Source of the DNA: Sinomonas terrae
GTDB taxonomy: Bacteria; Actinomycetota; Actinomycetes; Actinomycetales; Micrococcaceae
Length of the DNA stretch: 64,000 bases
Assembly (NCBI RefSeq): GCF_022539255.1
Contig: NZ_JAKZBV010000001.1
Span: forward strand, 186,001 to 250,000
Direction of reading: 5' to 3'
Shown piece by piece: positions 16,680 to 25,144 of the stretch. Within the stretch, counting starts at the first letter, position 1; the number at the start of each line of letters is the position of its first letter. The position numbers were made by a program, and so were the translations under genes. The notes below the pieces were generated by a model that made no database searches, was not told where the DNA came from, and saw only the letters and a program-made list of their open reading frames with translations.

Positions 16680-18470
16680 ATGACTTCGACTGTCCCCGCG
16701 CCCTCACAGCAAGGGACCAAAGGCAATCTCGTAGAGATGAACTGGGACCCCATCACCCGCATTGTGGGGAGCCTCGGCATCTACACGAAGATCGATTTCG
16801 ACAACAACGAAGTGGTGGAATGCCACAGCACCTCGTCCATCTTCCGCGGATATTCCATCTTCATGCGTGGAAAGGACCCAAGGGACGCCCATTTCATCAC
16901 GAGCCGCATCTGCGGAATCTGCGGCGACAACCACGCGACCTGTTCCTGCTATGCGCAGAACATGGCGTATGGGGTGAAGCCCCCGCACCTCGGAGAGTGG
17001 ATCGTCAACCTCGGTGAAGCCGCCGAGTACATGTTCGACCACAACATCTTCCAGGAGAACCTTGTCGGCGTGGACTACTGCGAGAAGATGGTCTCGGACA
17101 CCAATCCCTCGGTCCTCGCGAAGGCGGAGAACACTCCGGCGCCGCATGCGGGCGAGCACGGCTACCGCACGATCGCCGACATCATGCGTTCGCTCAACCC
17201 CTTCACGGGCGAGTTCTACCGCGAGGCCTTGCAGGTCAGCCGCCTGACGCGCGAGATGTTCTGCCTCATGGAGGGCCGCCACGTCCACCCCTCGACCCTG
17301 TATCCCGGAGGCGTCGGGACGGTCGCGACAGTTCAGCTCATGACCGACTACCTGACGCGGCTCATGCGGTATGTGGAGTTCATGAAGAAGGTCGTGCCGA
17401 TGCACGACGACCTCTTCGACTTCTTCTACGAAGCACTCCCCGGCTACGAGCAGGTTGGCCTCCGCCGGACGCTCCTGGGCTGCTGGGGTTCCTTCCAGGA
17501 CCCGGAGGTGTGCAACTTCGCGTACCGGGACATGACGGAGTGGGGGCGGCACATGTTCGTGACGCCCGGCGTCGTCGTCGACGGTCAGCTCGTCACCACG
17601 GATCTTGTGCGGATCAACCTCGGCCTGCGGATCATGCTCGGCTCCTCGTACTACGAGGACTGGGAGGGCCAGGAGATGTTCGTGACACATGATCCGCTCG
17701 GCAACCCTGTGGATCGGCGCCATCCGTGGAACCAGCACACGAACCCGAGGCCGCAGAAGCGAGACCTCGAGGACAAGTACAGCTGGGTCATGTCCCCACG
17801 CTGGTTCGACGGGCAGGACAACCTCGCGCTCGACACCGGGGGAGGCCCGCTCGCAAGGCTCTGGAGCACGGCACTCGCGGGCCTCGTCAATACGGACTAC
17901 ATCAAGTCGACGGGACGCAGCGTCGAGATCCATCTGCCGAAGACCGCCCTCAAGGGGCCCGTGACGTTCGAATGGAAGATCCCGCAGTGGAGCAACACGC
18001 TCGAGCGGAACCGAGCTCGCACGTACTTCCAGGCCTACGCTGCGGCGGCTGCGCTGACGTTCGCAGAGAAGGCGCTCGCCGAGATCCGGGCGGGGCACAC
18101 CAAGACCTGGGAGAAGTTCGAGGTGCCGGACGAGGCAGTCAGCTGCGGCTTCACGGAGGCCGTCCGTGGCGTGCTCTCGCACCACATGGTGATCCGGGAC
18201 GGAAAGATCGCGAACTACCATCCCTACCCGCCGACCCCGTGGAACGCGAGCCCTCGGGACTCGTCCGGGACGCCGGGACCGTACGAGGACGCGGTCCAAG
18301 GGCAGCCGATCTTCGAGGAGAACGACAGGGAGCACTTCAAGGGCATCGACATCATGCGCACGGTCCGCAGCTTCGATCCGTGCCTTCCCTGCGGTGTGCA
18401 CATGTACTTGGGGCAGGGGAAGTCGCTCGAACTCGTCCATTCGCCGACCCAGGCTATGGGAGGCGAGTAG
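16680..18470 (+). CDS. hhyL: Group 1h-type [NiFe]-hydrogenase large subunit
   Basis: This is the catalytic subunit, binding the NiFe(CN)2CO centre. The 596-residue protein has the L1 motif SRICGICGDNHATC with Cys78 and Cys81. The L2 motif FDPCLPCGVH carries Cys568, Cys571 and His574. A 22-residue tail after His574 would be removed by the maturation protease encoded downstream. These are all the cysteines the active site needs, so the enzyme should be functional. The start has a GAGAGAGG site. The operon continues with a NifU/Rieske-like protein six bases on. Confidence 0.95.
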   Translation: MTSTVPAPSQQGTKGNLVEMNWDPITRIVGSLGIYTKIDFDNNEVVECHSTSSIFRGYSIFMRGKDPRDAHFITSRICGICGDNHATCSCYAQNMAYGVKPPHLGEWIVNLGEAAEYMFDHNIFQENLVGVDYCEKMVSDTNPSVLAKAENTPAPHAGEHGYRTIADIMRSLNPFTGEFYREALQVSRLTREMFCLMEGRHVHPSTLYPGGVGTVATVQLMTDYLTRLMRYVEFMKKVVPMHDDLFDFFYEALPGYEQVGLRRTLLGCWGSFQDPEVCNFAYRDMTEWGRHMFVTPGVVVDGQLVTTDLVRINLGLRIMLGSSYYEDWEGQEMFVTHDPLGNPVDRRHPWNQHTNPRPQKRDLEDKYSWVMSPRWFDGQDNLALDTGGGPLARLWSTALAGLVNTDYIKSTGRSVEIHLPKTALKGPVTFEWKIPQWSNTLERNRARTYFQAYAAAAALTFAEKALAEIRAGHTKTWEKFEVPDEAVSCGFTEAVRGVLSHHMVIRDGKIANYHPYPPTPWNASPRDSSGTPGPYEDAVQGQPIFEENDREHFKGIDIMRTVRSFDPCLPCGVHMYLGQGKSLELVHSPTQAMGGE

Positions 18471-18476
18471 GCGGCG

Positions 18477-19460
18477 ATGGAGATGGTCGAGCACACCGAT
18501 GGCCTTCAGGCGGGGCAGGACGACCGCCTCCAAGGCGTTGGCGAGACGATCAGCTCCCTTCTGGATTCGCTTTCCGCCTCGGGCCCCGTGGTCCACGAAC
18601 GCGCCGAGGCGCTGGTCCGCGAGGTCACGGCGCTCTACGGTGCAGGCCTCGAACACCTTCTCGGGATCCTCGAGAGCACGGGCAAGCTCGACGACGCGCT
18701 GGTCGCCGAGCTTGCCCGGGACGAGCTAGTCTCCGGCCTCCTCGTGGTGCACGGCCTCCATCCGCAGAACGTGGGAGCCCGCGTGGCCGGGGCGCTCGAG
18801 AGCGTGCGCCCATATCTCGGCTCCCATGGGGGCGACGTCGAGCTCGTGGGGATCGAGGACGACGGCGCGGTGAGACTGCGGATGCTCGGCACCTGCCAGG
18901 GGTGCCCGTCGTCGTCGGTGACCCTCAAACTCGCCGTGGAAAGCGCCATTACGGCGGCCGCTCCCGAAGTGACCTCGATTCTTGTCGAGGAAGCCAAGAA
19001 GCCTTCCGTGATTCCCGTGGAAGCCCTCAGGCTGAGGATCGACCATCCAGACGGGAGCGTCGCCGAAGCGGGCGCGGGCGCGTGGGAAGCCGTTCCCGAG
19101 TTCGCGGAGCTGCAGCCGGGCGAAGTGGGCGGCTTCGAGGTGCAGGGGCACTCGCTCATCGTCTGTAGGACCAATCAAGGCCTCTACGCCTTCCGAGCCC
19201 GGTGCCCGCGCTGCACCGGTGATCTCACGGGCGCGTCGCTCCAGCGCGCTCTCGCCTCGCCCGCTGACGGGGCCCTGCTGCGCTGCCCGGCCTGCCGCAG
19301 CCATTACGACGTGCGGCAGGCCGGACTCTGCGTCGAAGACCACGAGCTCCATCTGGATCCCTTCCCCCTGCTAGTGCGCAAGGGCGTGCTCTCCATCGCC
19401 CTGCCAGCCGGAGCCGGGCCGAAGGAGCCAGCCGGTAGCGGTCGAGAGGAGATGGTGTAG
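18477..19460 (+). CDS. NifU-domain protein with Rieske-like C-terminal domain
   Basis: A 327-residue protein. The first 85 residues are helical. Residues about 95-165 are a NifU-like domain with GTCQGCPSSS (Cys140, Cys143), which normally holds or transfers an FeS cluster. Residues about 215-310 have a Rieske-type fold (FEVQGHSLIVCRTNQGLYAF), but the usual C-H...C-H ligands read RCPRCTG (Cys243, Cys246) and LRCPACRSHYD (Cys270, Cys273). This gives a four-cysteine, rubredoxin-like set, with His276 nearby. It probably supplies clusters to, or takes electrons from, the hydrogenase. This role is inferred from the operon. Confidence 0.8.
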   Translation: MEMVEHTDGLQAGQDDRLQGVGETISSLLDSLSASGPVVHERAEALVREVTALYGAGLEHLLGILESTGKLDDALVAELARDELVSGLLVVHGLHPQNVGARVAGALESVRPYLGSHGGDVELVGIEDDGAVRLRMLGTCQGCPSSSVTLKLAVESAITAAAPEVTSILVEEAKKPSVIPVEALRLRIDHPDGSVAEAGAGAWEAVPEFAELQPGEVGGFEVQGHSLIVCRTNQGLYAFRARCPRCTGDLTGASLQRALASPADGALLRCPACRSHYDVRQAGLCVEDHELHLDPFPLLVRKGVLSIALPAGAGPKEPAGSGREEMV

Positions 19461-19462
19461 CA

Positions 19463-20119
19463 GTGCCGGCGAGCGGGGCAGGCTCGGACGTGTTCTCGGT
19501 CCTGCGGAGGATCTCGACAGCGAGGCCCGTAGCGGCAGGCCCGCGCTGCGAGATGTGCTCCGAGCCGATCGACGACGGGCACCCGCACGTCGTCGATCTC
19601 GAGAGCCGGGGCCTCCTGTGCACGTGCCGCCCGTGCTACCTCCTCTTCACCGATGAATCGGCCGCGCTGCGTTACCGGGCCATCCCCGATCGGTACGCAA
19701 CCCTCGACGAGGTCGAGCTGGGTCAAGGCGCCTGGGATGAGCTTGAGATCCCGATCGGCATGGCGTTCTTCTTCTTCAATTCACGCCTGGGCCGCACCGT
19801 GGTGTTCTACCCCGGGCCGGCGGGGGCCACAGAGTCCGAGCTGCCCCTCGGCGCGTGGGAGACCCTCGTGGAGCAGCACCCGAGCCTCGGCTCGGCCGCC
19901 GCGGATACGGAGGCCGTCCTGATCCGCATGGAGCCGGACGCAGGGGCCGTGGAGTGCTACATCGTGCCCATCGACGCGTGCTACGAGCTCGTAGGGCGCC
20001 TGCGGTCCTCGTGGCGCGGCTTCGACGGCGGGAGTGACGCCCGGGCCGAGCTCGATGCCTTCTTCGGGAAGGTGCGGCGGCTGAGCCGACCCGTGCGGAC
20101 GGAGCGACAGCATGGCTGA
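19463..20119 (+). CDS. DUF5947-like hydrogenase-operon protein
   Basis: A 218-residue soluble protein resembling the DUF5947 family found in high-affinity hydrogenase operons. It has an N-terminal metal-binding candidate (CEMCSEPI, about residues 30-37, and CTCRPCYLLF, about 53-62). A mostly beta region with AFFFFNSRLGRTVVFYPG and a conserved CYIVPIDACYELVG block follow. GTG 19463 starts two bases after the upstream stop; its end overlaps the next gene by eight bases. Biochemical function is unknown. Confidence 0.75.
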   Translation: MPASGAGSDVFSVLRRISTARPVAAGPRCEMCSEPIDDGHPHVVDLESRGLLCTCRPCYLLFTDESAALRYRAIPDRYATLDEVELGQGAWDELEIPIGMAFFFFNSRLGRTVVFYPGPAGATESELPLGAWETLVEQHPSLGSAAADTEAVLIRMEPDAGAVECYIVPIDACYELVGRLRSSWRGFDGGSDARAELDAFFGKVRRLSRPVRTERQHG

Positions 20120-20753
20120 CGTGTCCTTCGAGGTCCTGGACATCCTCCCCGAACGCTTCTCCACAGTGCCGCAGCTCGTCGCGCGGCTGCGCATCACCGA
20201 GTCGACGGGGACGCCGATCCACGCGATGGCGCTGCGCTGCCAAGTGCGGATCGAGGCGCAGCGGCGGAAGTACGACGACGACGAGGTGCCCGGGCTGCTC
20301 GACCTCTTCGGCTCGCGCATGCGCTGGAGCTCGACGCTCAAGCCGTTCCTCTGGCTCAACGCGAGCACGATGGTCCAAGGATTTAGCGAGAGCACCGAGA
20401 CCGACCTCGTCATCCCCTGCACCTACGACTTCGACGTGACGGCCTCGAAGTACCTCCACGCCCTCCGCGAGGGTGCCGTTCCGCTCGCGCTGCTGTTCTC
20501 CGGGACGATCTTCGAAGCAGGCGGGACAGGCTTCCGAGTCGAACAGGTCCCGTGGGACCGCGAGGCCGCGTACCAGATGCCGGTGGCCGTCTGGCGCGAG
20601 CTCATGGAGACCCACTACCCGAACGCGGGATGGCTCCGCCTCCACCACGAGACGCTCCGCGCCCTCGCCCACTACAAGGCAGCGAAGGCACTGCCGACGT
20701 GGGAGGCGGCCATCGAGGCGCTCCTGGCACGCGCCGAGGAGGAGGTCAAGTGA
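20112..20753 (+). CDS. DUF6084-like hydrogenase-operon protein
   Basis: A 213-residue protein resembling the DUF6084 family, seen next to DUF5947 in the same kind of operon. It has a beta-sandwich-like N-terminal half (PQLVARLRITESTGTPIHAM, CQVRIEAQRRKY) and a conserved block with QVPWDREAAYQMPVAVWREL and HYPNAGWLRLHHETL. No cofactor motif is seen. ATG lies inside the end of the DUF5947 gene, and its stop overlaps the following GTG. It could be a structural or assembly factor for the hydrogenase. Confidence 0.75.
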   Translation: MADVSFEVLDILPERFSTVPQLVARLRITESTGTPIHAMALRCQVRIEAQRRKYDDDEVPGLLDLFGSRMRWSSTLKPFLWLNASTMVQGFSESTETDLVIPCTYDFDVTASKYLHALREGAVPLALLFSGTIFEAGGTGFRVEQVPWDREAAYQMPVAVWRELMETHYPNAGWLRLHHETLRALAHYKAAKALPTWEAAIEALLARAEEEVK

Positions 20754-22147
20754 ACACGAACCTCAGTCTGGCCCGCGCCATCGCGGATGCCGTTCTGTAC
20801 GAGGGCTACCTCCTCTACCCCTATCGGGCCTCCTCCCAGAAGAACCGCACCCGGTGGCAGTTCGGGATCCTGGGGCCGTCTGGCGCGTCCGAGGCCGGGC
20901 TCGGCGAGGACGCGCGAATGTCCGCGGAGTGCCTCCTGCGCACGACGGCGGGCACGCGGCTCGAGGTGCACGTGCGGTTCCTGCAGCTGCAGTCCCGGAC
21001 GGTGGAGAGGCTCGACGAGGGCCGCTACACCTCTGTCGAGGAGCTCACCGCGGGCGCGGAGCGGTGGCTGAGCTGGGACGAGGCGACCGAGCGCGAGCTC
21101 AGTTTCGGGCCCTTCGAGACGGGTGAGCTCGCCGCGGGACACACGGTCACCATCGAGGTCGACGGCGGCGAGGACATCGAGCCGCTGACGGCGGGAGGCC
21201 GCGCCATCGGACGCCTTGTGCGCCGCCGTCGCCCGCTGTGCGCAGAGCTCTCGATCACCACCTCGCCGACGGCAGAGCCCGAGCTGCTCCGCCTGAGCAC
21301 AGAGCTGCGGAACACGGCTTTGGGCGCCCAGGGGGACAAGCACGACGCCGAAGCCTCCTCATTCCTCGGCACGCACCTCCTGCTGCACGCCACCGACGGT
21401 GACTTTGTCTCGCTCGTCGACCCGCCGTCGTCGGCCGCCGAGGCTGCCGCAGCCTGCACGCAGCACCGATGCTGGCCCGTCCTCGCGGGCCCCGAAGGGC
21501 AGGCCGACGTCGTCCTCGTCTCACCGATCATCCTCGAGGACCACCCAGCGGTGGCGCCCGAGAGCTCGGTTGCCCTCTTCGACGCGACCGAGATCGACGA
21601 GATCCTCACGCTGCGCGTCCTCACGCTCACGGAGGAGGAGAAGGCCGAGGCGCGGGCGACCGATCCGAGGGCCGCTGCGATCATCGACGCGTGCGAGGCC
21701 CTGACGCCGGAGCAGCTCGGGGGCCTCCACGGGGCGCTTCGGGCTGGATCAGATGGAGTTGTATCAGCCGGCGTTGTCCCCGACGGGGTTGTACCAGCCG
21801 GGGTTGTACCAGCCGGGGACGACGTTCCCTGGTGGGACCCAGAGGCGGACGCGAGCGTGAACCCGGGGGAGGACAGCATCAACATCGGGGGAGTGGCTGT
21901 CTCGCGGGGAAGCCGGGTGCGCGTCGTTCCGCGGAGGCGCTCGGACGCCCAGGACTTCTTCTACGAGGGGCAGTGCGGCCAGGTCATGGGCGTGCACTTC
22001 GACGTAGACGGGAGCGCGTACGTCTCGCTCGTGCTCGAAGACGATCCGGCTGCGGACCTGCACGAATGGTATGGACGCTACCTCTACTTCTCCCCGGATG
22101 AGCTCGAGCCGTTGGGGCCCGAGCAAGGCGAACCGCGAAAGGACTGA
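20750..22147 (+). CDS. Hydrogenase-operon protein of unknown function, 465 residues
   Basis: I do not recognise a characterised domain. The GTG at 20750 overlaps the previous stop (GTGA); the frame is open further up but only as overlap. Residues 1-150 are a beta-rich unit, residues about 155-320 a second unit (LCAELSITTSPTAEPELL, then SSFLGTHLLLHATDG). A linker of imperfect 5-residue VVPAG repeats (about residues 336-358) leads to an SH3-like C-terminal part with RGSRVRVVPRRRSDAQDFFY and a KOW/HypC-sized tail (YVSLVLEDDPAADLHEWYGRY). The linker is encoded by four 15-base units at about 21754-21817. Confidence 0.6.
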   Translation: MNTNLSLARAIADAVLYEGYLLYPYRASSQKNRTRWQFGILGPSGASEAGLGEDARMSAECLLRTTAGTRLEVHVRFLQLQSRTVERLDEGRYTSVEELTAGAERWLSWDEATERELSFGPFETGELAAGHTVTIEVDGGEDIEPLTAGGRAIGRLVRRRRPLCAELSITTSPTAEPELLRLSTELRNTALGAQGDKHDAEASSFLGTHLLLHATDGDFVSLVDPPSSAAEAAAACTQHRCWPVLAGPEGQADVVLVSPIILEDHPAVAPESSVALFDATEIDEILTLRVLTLTEEEKAEARATDPRAAAIIDACEALTPEQLGGLHGALRAGSDGVVSAGVVPDGVVPAGVVPAGDDVPWWDPEADASVNPGEDSINIGGVAVSRGSRVRVVPRRRSDAQDFFYEGQCGQVMGVHFDVDGSAYVSLVLEDDPAADLHEWYGRYLYFSPDELEPLGPEQGEPRKD

Positions 22148-22152
22148 ATCCC

Positions 22153-22272
22153 ATGAAGACCGTAGGCGTCATGACCACCGTTCTGGGAGCGCTCGCGGGG
22201 GTCGCGCTGCTTGTCGTCGGCGTGCGGTCGATCCCCGACATCATGCGCTACCTCAAGATCAGGCAGCTGTGA
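22153..22272 (+). CDS. DUF6893-like single-span miniprotein, 39 residues
   Basis: This short gene encodes one hydrophobic helix (VLGALAGVALLVVGVRS) followed by a basic tail (IMRYLKIRQL), the layout of DUF6893 proteins known from actinobacterial hydrogenase loci. ATG 22153 is five bases after the upstream stop, and its TGA overlaps the protease GTG (GTGA), which strongly suggests real translation. It may anchor or cap a hydrogenase complex at the membrane. Confidence 0.7.
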   Translation: MKTVGVMTTVLGALAGVALLVVGVRSIPDIMRYLKIRQL

Positions 22273-22760
22273 ACGACGTCCTCGTCGCGGGAATCGGCAA
22301 CATCTTCCTGGGGGACGACGGGTTCGGGAGCGAGGTCGCCCGGGCCCTTTCAGCGAAGCCGCTCGGGGAAGGGGTACGGGTCGTGGACTACGGCATCCGC
22401 GGGCTGCACCTCACGTTCGACCTCTTGGACGGCGTCGACTGCCTCATCATGGTCGACGCCGTACCGCCCCGCGCGGGGGAACCTCCCGGCTCATTGCGCC
22501 TCCTCGAGGTCCGAGCAGACGACCTCGAGACAGCTTCCGCCGTGCCGGACGCCCACGGCATGGAGCCGCTCGCCGCGCTGCGGCACCTCGTGCAGCTCGG
22601 CGGAGACCTGCCGCTGACATTCCTGGTCGGGTGTGCTGCGGCGAGCGTCGAGGAGGGGATCGGCCTGTCGGAGCCTGTCGCGCAGTGCGTCCCGGGAGCG
22701 GTCGACGCCGTGCGCAGGCTCGTCGCTGAGAATCTCGGCGCCCAGAAGAGATTGGCCTGA
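22269..22760 (+). CDS. Hydrogenase maturation protease
   Basis: A 163-residue HycI/HupD-type endopeptidase that removes the C-terminal tail of the large subunit after nickel insertion. Family motifs: VAGIGNIFLGDDGFG at the N-terminus (the Glu/Asp metal ligand is the first D), VVDYGIRGLHLTF, the DxVDA region as MVDAVPPRAGEPPG, and DAHGMEPLAAL with the conserved His. GTG 22269 overlaps the miniprotein stop. Its presence matches the 22-residue tail of the large subunit. Confidence 0.92.
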   Translation: MNDVLVAGIGNIFLGDDGFGSEVARALSAKPLGEGVRVVDYGIRGLHLTFDLLDGVDCLIMVDAVPPRAGEPPGSLRLLEVRADDLETASAVPDAHGMEPLAALRHLVQLGGDLPLTFLVGCAAASVEEGIGLSEPVAQCVPGAVDAVRRLVAENLGAQKRLA

Positions 22761-22787
22761 ACAGATCGGCCTGAGGAGGGCATCCCT

Positions 22788-23030
22788 ATGTGCCTCGGAA
22801 TTCCGGGAAGAGTCGTCGAAGTCCTCGAGGGCTACGGCGGCCAGCTCGCGCTCGTCGATGTCTCGGGCGTGCAGCGGAAGATCAACATCGGCCTTCTCGA
22901 CTCGCCGCCCCAGCCTTCGGAATGGGTCATCATCCACATGGGCTTCGCGCTCGAGCAGGTCGACGAGGCGACCGCACATGAGGCGTTCGTCGGCCTGCAG
23001 ATCCTCGGCCGCCCGGCCGAGGCCGAGTAG
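22788..23030 (+). CDS. hypC: Hydrogenase assembly chaperone HypC
   Basis: HypC carries the Fe(CN)2CO precursor and binds the immature large subunit. The 80-residue protein begins MCLGIPGRVVEV with the essential Cys2 and ends with a conserved VIIHMGFALEQVDEATA block. A TGAGGAGGGC site precedes ATG 22788. It ends the plus-strand hydrogenase operon; no hypD, hypE or hypF is seen in the window, so those must be elsewhere if the enzyme matures. Confidence 0.95.
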   Translation: MCLGIPGRVVEVLEGYGGQLALVDVSGVQRKINIGLLDSPPQPSEWVIIHMGFALEQVDEATAHEAFVGLQILGRPAEAE

Positions 23031-23041
23031 TGCCCGCGAGG

Positions 23042-23812
23042 CTAGTGATCCAGCGCGATCGCCGCGCCGCGATGGTCGAGGCCGCTGTTGGCGATCTCGA
23101 GGTGCCGCGCGGTGAAGTGGCGCAGCTGGGCGAGCTGCGCCGTCGTCAGTCTGTCGCACACCCAGTCCCAGTGGAGGGACACGACGTCGCCCACAGTGAG
23201 GTCGGAGACGAAGGCCGTGCCTGCGACGGCGTACTTCGCCGTCTCGACCACGTCCGGCCCGACGGCCAGGACCGAGCCGTCCCATGCGAGGGTCCGCGAC
23301 CGCACAACCACTTCGTCGCCGGTCACGGCCAGGACCTCGCCCCAGCGGATGCTGCAGCGGTCCAGGACCTCGAGCGCCGTCGTCGAACGCCGATCATCCT
23401 GAAGAAGGCCCAGCCACGGGTAGATCTCGAAGACATGGAAGCTGTGGTGCGGGACGCCGCCCGCCAGGACGCCCTCGATCAGATGCGGGAATTGGAGCCC
23501 GGTCCTGGCCCGGAACCTCTCCTCCATCGAATTCCCGATGTTCGTCACGCCCACCCGGTCCAGGAGGCGGTTTCCGACCCAGTACGCCTCGACCACCCGG
23601 TGGTCGAGGGGATCGCGGATGCCGGTCGCGGTGGCGATGAGCTCGAGATAGGGCCAAGCGCCCGCAAACCCCTTGGCGAGCTCGCGCAGGCCACTGTCCG
23701 TCACGCCCGACTGCCCGTACTGCAGGAGGGCGTCGCTGTCCGGAGGCCCGCAGCTCCCACGGGCATTGGGCGGATAGGCGTAGCGGACGAAAAGCTGGGC
23801 CCCGTCGATCAT
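23042..23812 (-). CDS. DUF6390-like protein convergent to the hydrogenase operon
   Basis: A 256-residue protein resembling DUF6390, a family found by hydrogenase genes. Conserved-looking blocks are MIDGAQLFVRYAYPPNARG, the CGPPDSDALLQYG motif, HRVVEAYWVGNRLLDRVG and PHHSFHVFEIYPWLGLL. ATG 23812 is chosen because similarity begins there and an ACGAGG site sits eight bases upstream. The frame extends 44 codons further with no recognisable sequence. Its stop faces the hypC stop, 11 bases apart. Function unknown. Confidence 0.75.
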   Translation of the reverse strand: MIDGAQLFVRYAYPPNARGSCGPPDSDALLQYGQSGVTDSGLRELAKGFAGAWPYLELIATATGIRDPLDHRVVEAYWVGNRLLDRVGVTNIGNSMEERFRARTGLQFPHLIEGVLAGGVPHHSFHVFEIYPWLGLLQDDRRSTTALEVLDRCSIRWGEVLAVTGDEVVVRSRTLAWDGSVLAVGPDVVETAKYAVAGTAFVSDLTVGDVVSLHWDWVCDRLTTAQLAQLRHFTARHLEIANSGLDHRGAAIALDH

Positions 23813-23820
23813 GGTGCCAA

Positions 23821-23836
23821 CCTCGTTCCAACGAGG
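23821..23836 (-). promoter_or_regulatory. Palindrome covering the ribosome-binding site of the DUF6390-like gene
   Basis: CCTCGTT-CC-AACGAGG is a perfect 7-bp inverted repeat. On the minus strand its right arm contains the ACGAGG Shine-Dalgarno site, eight bases before the ATG. It can be a protein operator or an RNA hairpin (six-bp stem, TGGA loop) that hides the ribosome-binding site. Confidence 0.5.
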
Positions 23837-23982
23837 GATTTGTATCGACAAGCTAGCACCGCCTCCATGGGCGGACAAGGATTCGACGATCCATTGACAG
23901 CCCCCGGGGCCGGACGGATGCTGGGGGCACTCTCGGCACCGCAAGACTCAGTGGATTCCTTTGACGGGCGGAGGTCAGCCAA

Positions 23983-25137
23983 ATGACGAGCTTCCCTGAG
24001 ATGTCGCGACGCTCGCTCATCAAGGGCATTCTCGTCGGCGGCTCAGCGGCGGTGCTGGTCGGCTGCGGGGACACGGGGACAACCTCGGGTAGTTCGCCAT
24101 CGGCCTCGGGGGAAGCGGGCGGAGGATCTGGCCCGATCACCATCAAGGACCAGCGCGGCAAGACGCTCACCTTCGAGCGGCCCGTCACGAGCGTCGTCAC
24201 GATCCCTATGCCGGCGGCCTCGCTCCTCGTCGCTGTCGACGAGAGCGCGGCGCACCTCTCCGCGATGCACAGCGCCTCGTGGACGGCCATGCGCACGGGC
24301 ATCATGGGCACGATGTTCCCCAACGCCCTCAAGGTTCCCCACGACATCGCCGCCCAGGACTTCACCCCGAACGTGGAGAGCATCCGCGCACTCAACCCCG
24401 ACGTCGTCATCCAGTGGAGCGACGCGCAGCTCACCGCACCGCTCGAGGACGCAGGGCTGAAGGTCGTCGGGTTCAACAACACGGGGAGCGAACAGGACGT
24501 CGAGGCCTGGACCGCCCTCTTCGCCCAGATGCTCGGCAAGCCCCAGAGGGCCGCGCAGCTTCAGGCCCGCAGCAACGACGAACTCCACCAAGTCCAGTCG
24601 CTCGCCAAGGGCCGCACCGCGGGCCCGCGTGTCCTCTACTTCAACCGATTTGTCGGCGGCCTCAAAGTAGCGGCCGCAGGCACCTACAACGACTTCTACA
24701 TCCGCCTGGTCGGCGCCCAGAACGCCGCGGTCGGGCCACACGGCGCGGGTGCTGCGGGACTCGTCGGGGTCGACGTCGAGCAGGTCCTGGGGTGGGATCC
24801 CGAGATCATCCTGCTCGGCAACTTCGACGCCGCCCTCCCGAAGGACGTCTACGCGAACTCCGTCTGGCAGAGCGTATCCGCGGTCCGGAACCGGAGGGTC
24901 TACAAGGTCCCGCTCGGCGGCTATCGGTGGGACCCGCCCGGCCAGGAGTCTCCGCTCATGTGGCACTGGCTCTCGGACGTCAGCTACCCCCAGCCGCACT
25001 CCGACCTCAGGGCGAAGATGGTCGACTACTACCGATTGCTCTATTCCTACGAACCAACAGCGGCGCAGATGGACGGCATCCTCTGGCGCGATGCGAATGC
25101 GTCCTCGGCCGACTACGCGCAGTTCCTCACGACCTGA
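23983..25137 (+). CDS. Metal-chelate ABC transporter substrate-binding lipoprotein
   Basis: A 384-residue FecB/BtuF-type binding protein. It has a twin-arginine-like N-terminus (SRRSLIKGILVGG) and a lipobox LVGC (Cys27), then a Ser/Gly linker. The two-lobe binding domain shows TIKDQRGKTLTFERPVTSVV and IRALNPDVVIQWSD. GGAGG precedes ATG 23983. It begins a four-gene operon ending in a nickel permease, directly beside hydrogenase genes, so nickel (perhaps chelated) is the inferred substrate. Iron-siderophore or cobalamin are alternatives. Confidence 0.8.
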   Translation: MTSFPEMSRRSLIKGILVGGSAAVLVGCGDTGTTSGSSPSASGEAGGGSGPITIKDQRGKTLTFERPVTSVVTIPMPAASLLVAVDESAAHLSAMHSASWTAMRTGIMGTMFPNALKVPHDIAAQDFTPNVESIRALNPDVVIQWSDAQLTAPLEDAGLKVVGFNNTGSEQDVEAWTALFAQMLGKPQRAAQLQARSNDELHQVQSLAKGRTAGPRVLYFNRFVGGLKVAAAGTYNDFYIRLVGAQNAAVGPHGAGAAGLVGVDVEQVLGWDPEIILLGNFDAALPKDVYANSVWQSVSAVRNRRVYKVPLGGYRWDPPGQESPLMWHWLSDVSYPQPHSDLRAKMVDYYRLLYSYEPTAAQMDGILWRDANASSADYAQFLTT

Positions 25138-25144
25138 GCCGCCG

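Noticed and set aside
23813..23944. 44-codon N-terminal extension of the DUF6390-like protein
   Set aside because: Cys/Pro/Gly-rich random-looking sequence that would run over the palindrome and toward the divergent lipoprotein gene.
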